Positions 5,281-6,222 of a stretch of DNA of 6,222 nt are shown here, one piece after another. Below the pieces are notes generated by a model. It searched no databases and was not told where the DNA came from. It saw only the letters and a program-made list of their open reading frames with translations. Made by a program: the position numbers and the translations under genes. The stretch lies in the NCBI GenBank assembly GCA_017958015.1, contig JAGDDM010000003.1:1-6222 (forward strand), given 5' to 3'. This DNA comes from Abditibacteriota bacterium. GTDB lineage: Bacteria; Armatimonadota; UBA5829. Each line of letters begins with the position of its first letter. Position 1 is the first letter of the stretch.

Positions 5281-6222
5281 TTATATACAGCCCACGAGAC
5301 AGATCAGGAAGCAAATAATAAAAAATACGAGGCAACCGCAGCACCACATGCAGTTTTCCGCGGTTTCCGCTCGGTTTTTCGCCGCTTCCTCCCGGGCCGT
5401 GCGGGTGAAGTATTCCGGGTCGATTCGGGATATGAGTTCCCTGACCCGCGCGCTTTCCTCCGGACTTATTTGCTCGTCGTTGTCGTAAACCCGCAAAATG
5501 TTGTTGAGGCCGGAAAGAACAGATACCTTTTCGGCTTCGATTTTTTCCGGTCGGAGTTGTTCGATATAGAGCACGATATCCCGGTACACGGTGTAGACCA
5601 TGGACGTTACTTCGGATTTCTCGAATATACTCGCCAAGCGAAGAAGTTCCTTGTAGTATGTCGAGCCCTGCGGGAGCGTTCCGTTTTGAGCCGCTTCGGC
5701 GATGATTTCCGGAGTAAGATTGTTTTTGAAATTTTCGTATGCCGCCCGGCATTCTTCCGGGGTTCGTTTTGTGTACTTGTATGCCTTCGCTTCCACAAAG
5801 AACCGCACATGGTTTGCTTTTTCCGCGTCGGTTTTCAGACTTTCGGAATCTTTGTCGATTTTTAACGCGTATTCGTAGGCCTTAACCGCTTCGCGGACGT
5901 TGTCACCGGCCGCGAATAACTCTTCCGAACACCACGATTCCGTATAGGGCGTCGCGTAAGCGAACCGAGTCACAGCCCACCGAAGGTGCATGTCTCCCCA
6001 TTCTTTGAGAAGCTTCAGTTTTTCCTCATCGCTGTAGTAGTCTGCGTAATATACATCGTATATGTAATTTTTGACATCGCTGTCATCATCTTTTTCTTCC
6101 TCGTCCTCATCTTCCTCATCGTCCTCATCGTAGTCATCATCATCGTCGTCGTCGTAAGACGAGTAGGAGGAGTAGGAATAGGAAGAATAGTCCCGGGAGT
6201 AACCCGGATCGGAGGAGTAAGA
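5281..6222 (-). CDS. Partial C-tail-anchored protein with Ser/Tyr- and Asp/Glu-rich regions
   Basis: The frame is open from the right edge to the TAA at 5281-5283, giving 313 residues with the N-terminus missing. An internal ATG at 5991 is not a convincing start, because the frame continues upstream through protein-like sequence. Visible parts (fragment numbering): a Ser/Tyr-rich stretch (1-23; 11 Ser, 7 Tyr); an acidic stretch (24-47; 22 of 24 Asp/Glu); a mainly helical soluble region (about 48-289) with one TPR-like helix pair (AAGDNVREAVKAYEYALKIDKDS, 104-126); and a hydrophobic C-terminus (291-313) with seven cysteines that ends at the stop codon. This looks like a tail-anchored membrane protein with most of the chain in the cytoplasm, although topology is not certain. 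I recognise no family. Codons look less GC-rich than in the neighbours, at least in the 5' half. It is convergent with bioB, the stop codons being 3 bp apart, so no functional link to bioB is implied. Confidence 0.75.
   Translation of the reverse strand, partial: SYSSDPGYSRDYSSYSYSSYSSYDDDDDDDYDEDDEEDEDEEEKDDDSDVKNYIYDVYYADYYSDEEKLKLLKEWGDMHLRWAVTRFAYATPYTESWCSEELFAAGDNVREAVKAYEYALKIDKDSESLKTDAEKANHVRFFVEAKAYKYTKRTPEECRAAYENFKNNLTPEIIAEAAQNGTLPQGSTYYKELLRLASIFEKSEVTSMVYTVYRDIVLYIEQLRPEKIEAEKVSVLSGLNNILRVYDNDEQISPEESARVRELISRIDPEYFTRTAREEAAKNRAETAENCMWCCGCLVFFIICFLICLVGCI
6082..6222 (-). repeat. Low-complexity coding repeat (Ser/Tyr then GAY/GAR codons)
   Basis: Positions 6154-6222 encode a string of TCN/TAY (Ser/Tyr) codons in SY, SSY and SYS units. 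Positions 6082-6153 encode near-continuous GAT/GAC/GAG/GAA (Asp/Glu) codons, including a run of seven Asp codons (6133-6153). The trinucleotide character means length changes would preserve the frame. The feature lies wholly inside the partial membrane-anchored protein gene. Confidence 0.85.

Noticed and set aside
5246..5991. Internal ATG at 5991 as the start of the membrane-anchored protein
   Set aside because: The frame stays open to the window edge with a strongly biased, protein-like composition, and there is no good ribosome binding site before 5991, so the gene is treated as partial.

Overview
The window (6.2 kb, GC-rich, tightly packed) carries six protein-coding genes and no RNA genes, mobile elements or CRISPR arrays. 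The six are a partial SLH-type envelope protein, folP, a six-hairpin-glycosidase-like gene, a DUF1015 gene, a divergently transcribed bioB, and a partial membrane-anchored low-complexity protein. The organism is probably an obligate anaerobe. The biotin synthase has the cysteine pattern expected of the anaerobe-type (Type II) enzyme. The exported protein at the left edge starts its mature part with an S-layer-homology-like FVDVPTDHW motif, common in Synergistota, Negativicutes and some other lineages. Synergistota is my best guess, held weakly.

Left part (1-4255, minus strand). Three genes form what looks like one operon read right to left: DUF1015 (2926-4212), the glycosidase-like gene (1034-2926) and folP (210-1037). 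They are fused by TGATG and GTGA start/stop overlaps, which suggests translational coupling. Downstream of folP, a 105-bp gap holds a candidate promoter, a long leader and the start of the SLH-like secreted protein (1-104), which runs off the left edge.

Centre (4213-4311). A divergent control region of about 100 bp separates the operon from bioB. Each direction has a perfect TATAAT -10 box and a 17-bp spacer, and the two -35 boxes lie only 3 bp apart. A perfect inverted repeat AACCG-N12-CGGTT spans both -35 boxes, so one regulator could control both directions. The bioB promoter sits so close to the gene that its predicted start site falls on the second in-frame ATG, raising the possibility of a leaderless mRNA.

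Right part (4312-6222). bioB (plus) ends 3 bp from the stop codon of a convergent minus-strand gene whose 5' end lies beyond the window. That gene encodes an unusual protein: a Ser/Tyr-rich stretch, an almost purely Asp/Glu stretch, a helical TPR-like body and a cysteine-studded C-terminal membrane anchor.

folP and bioB are both cofactor-synthesis genes (folate and biotin). The DUF1015 and glycosidase-like partners have no established link to either, and that linkage is the main functional puzzle here.
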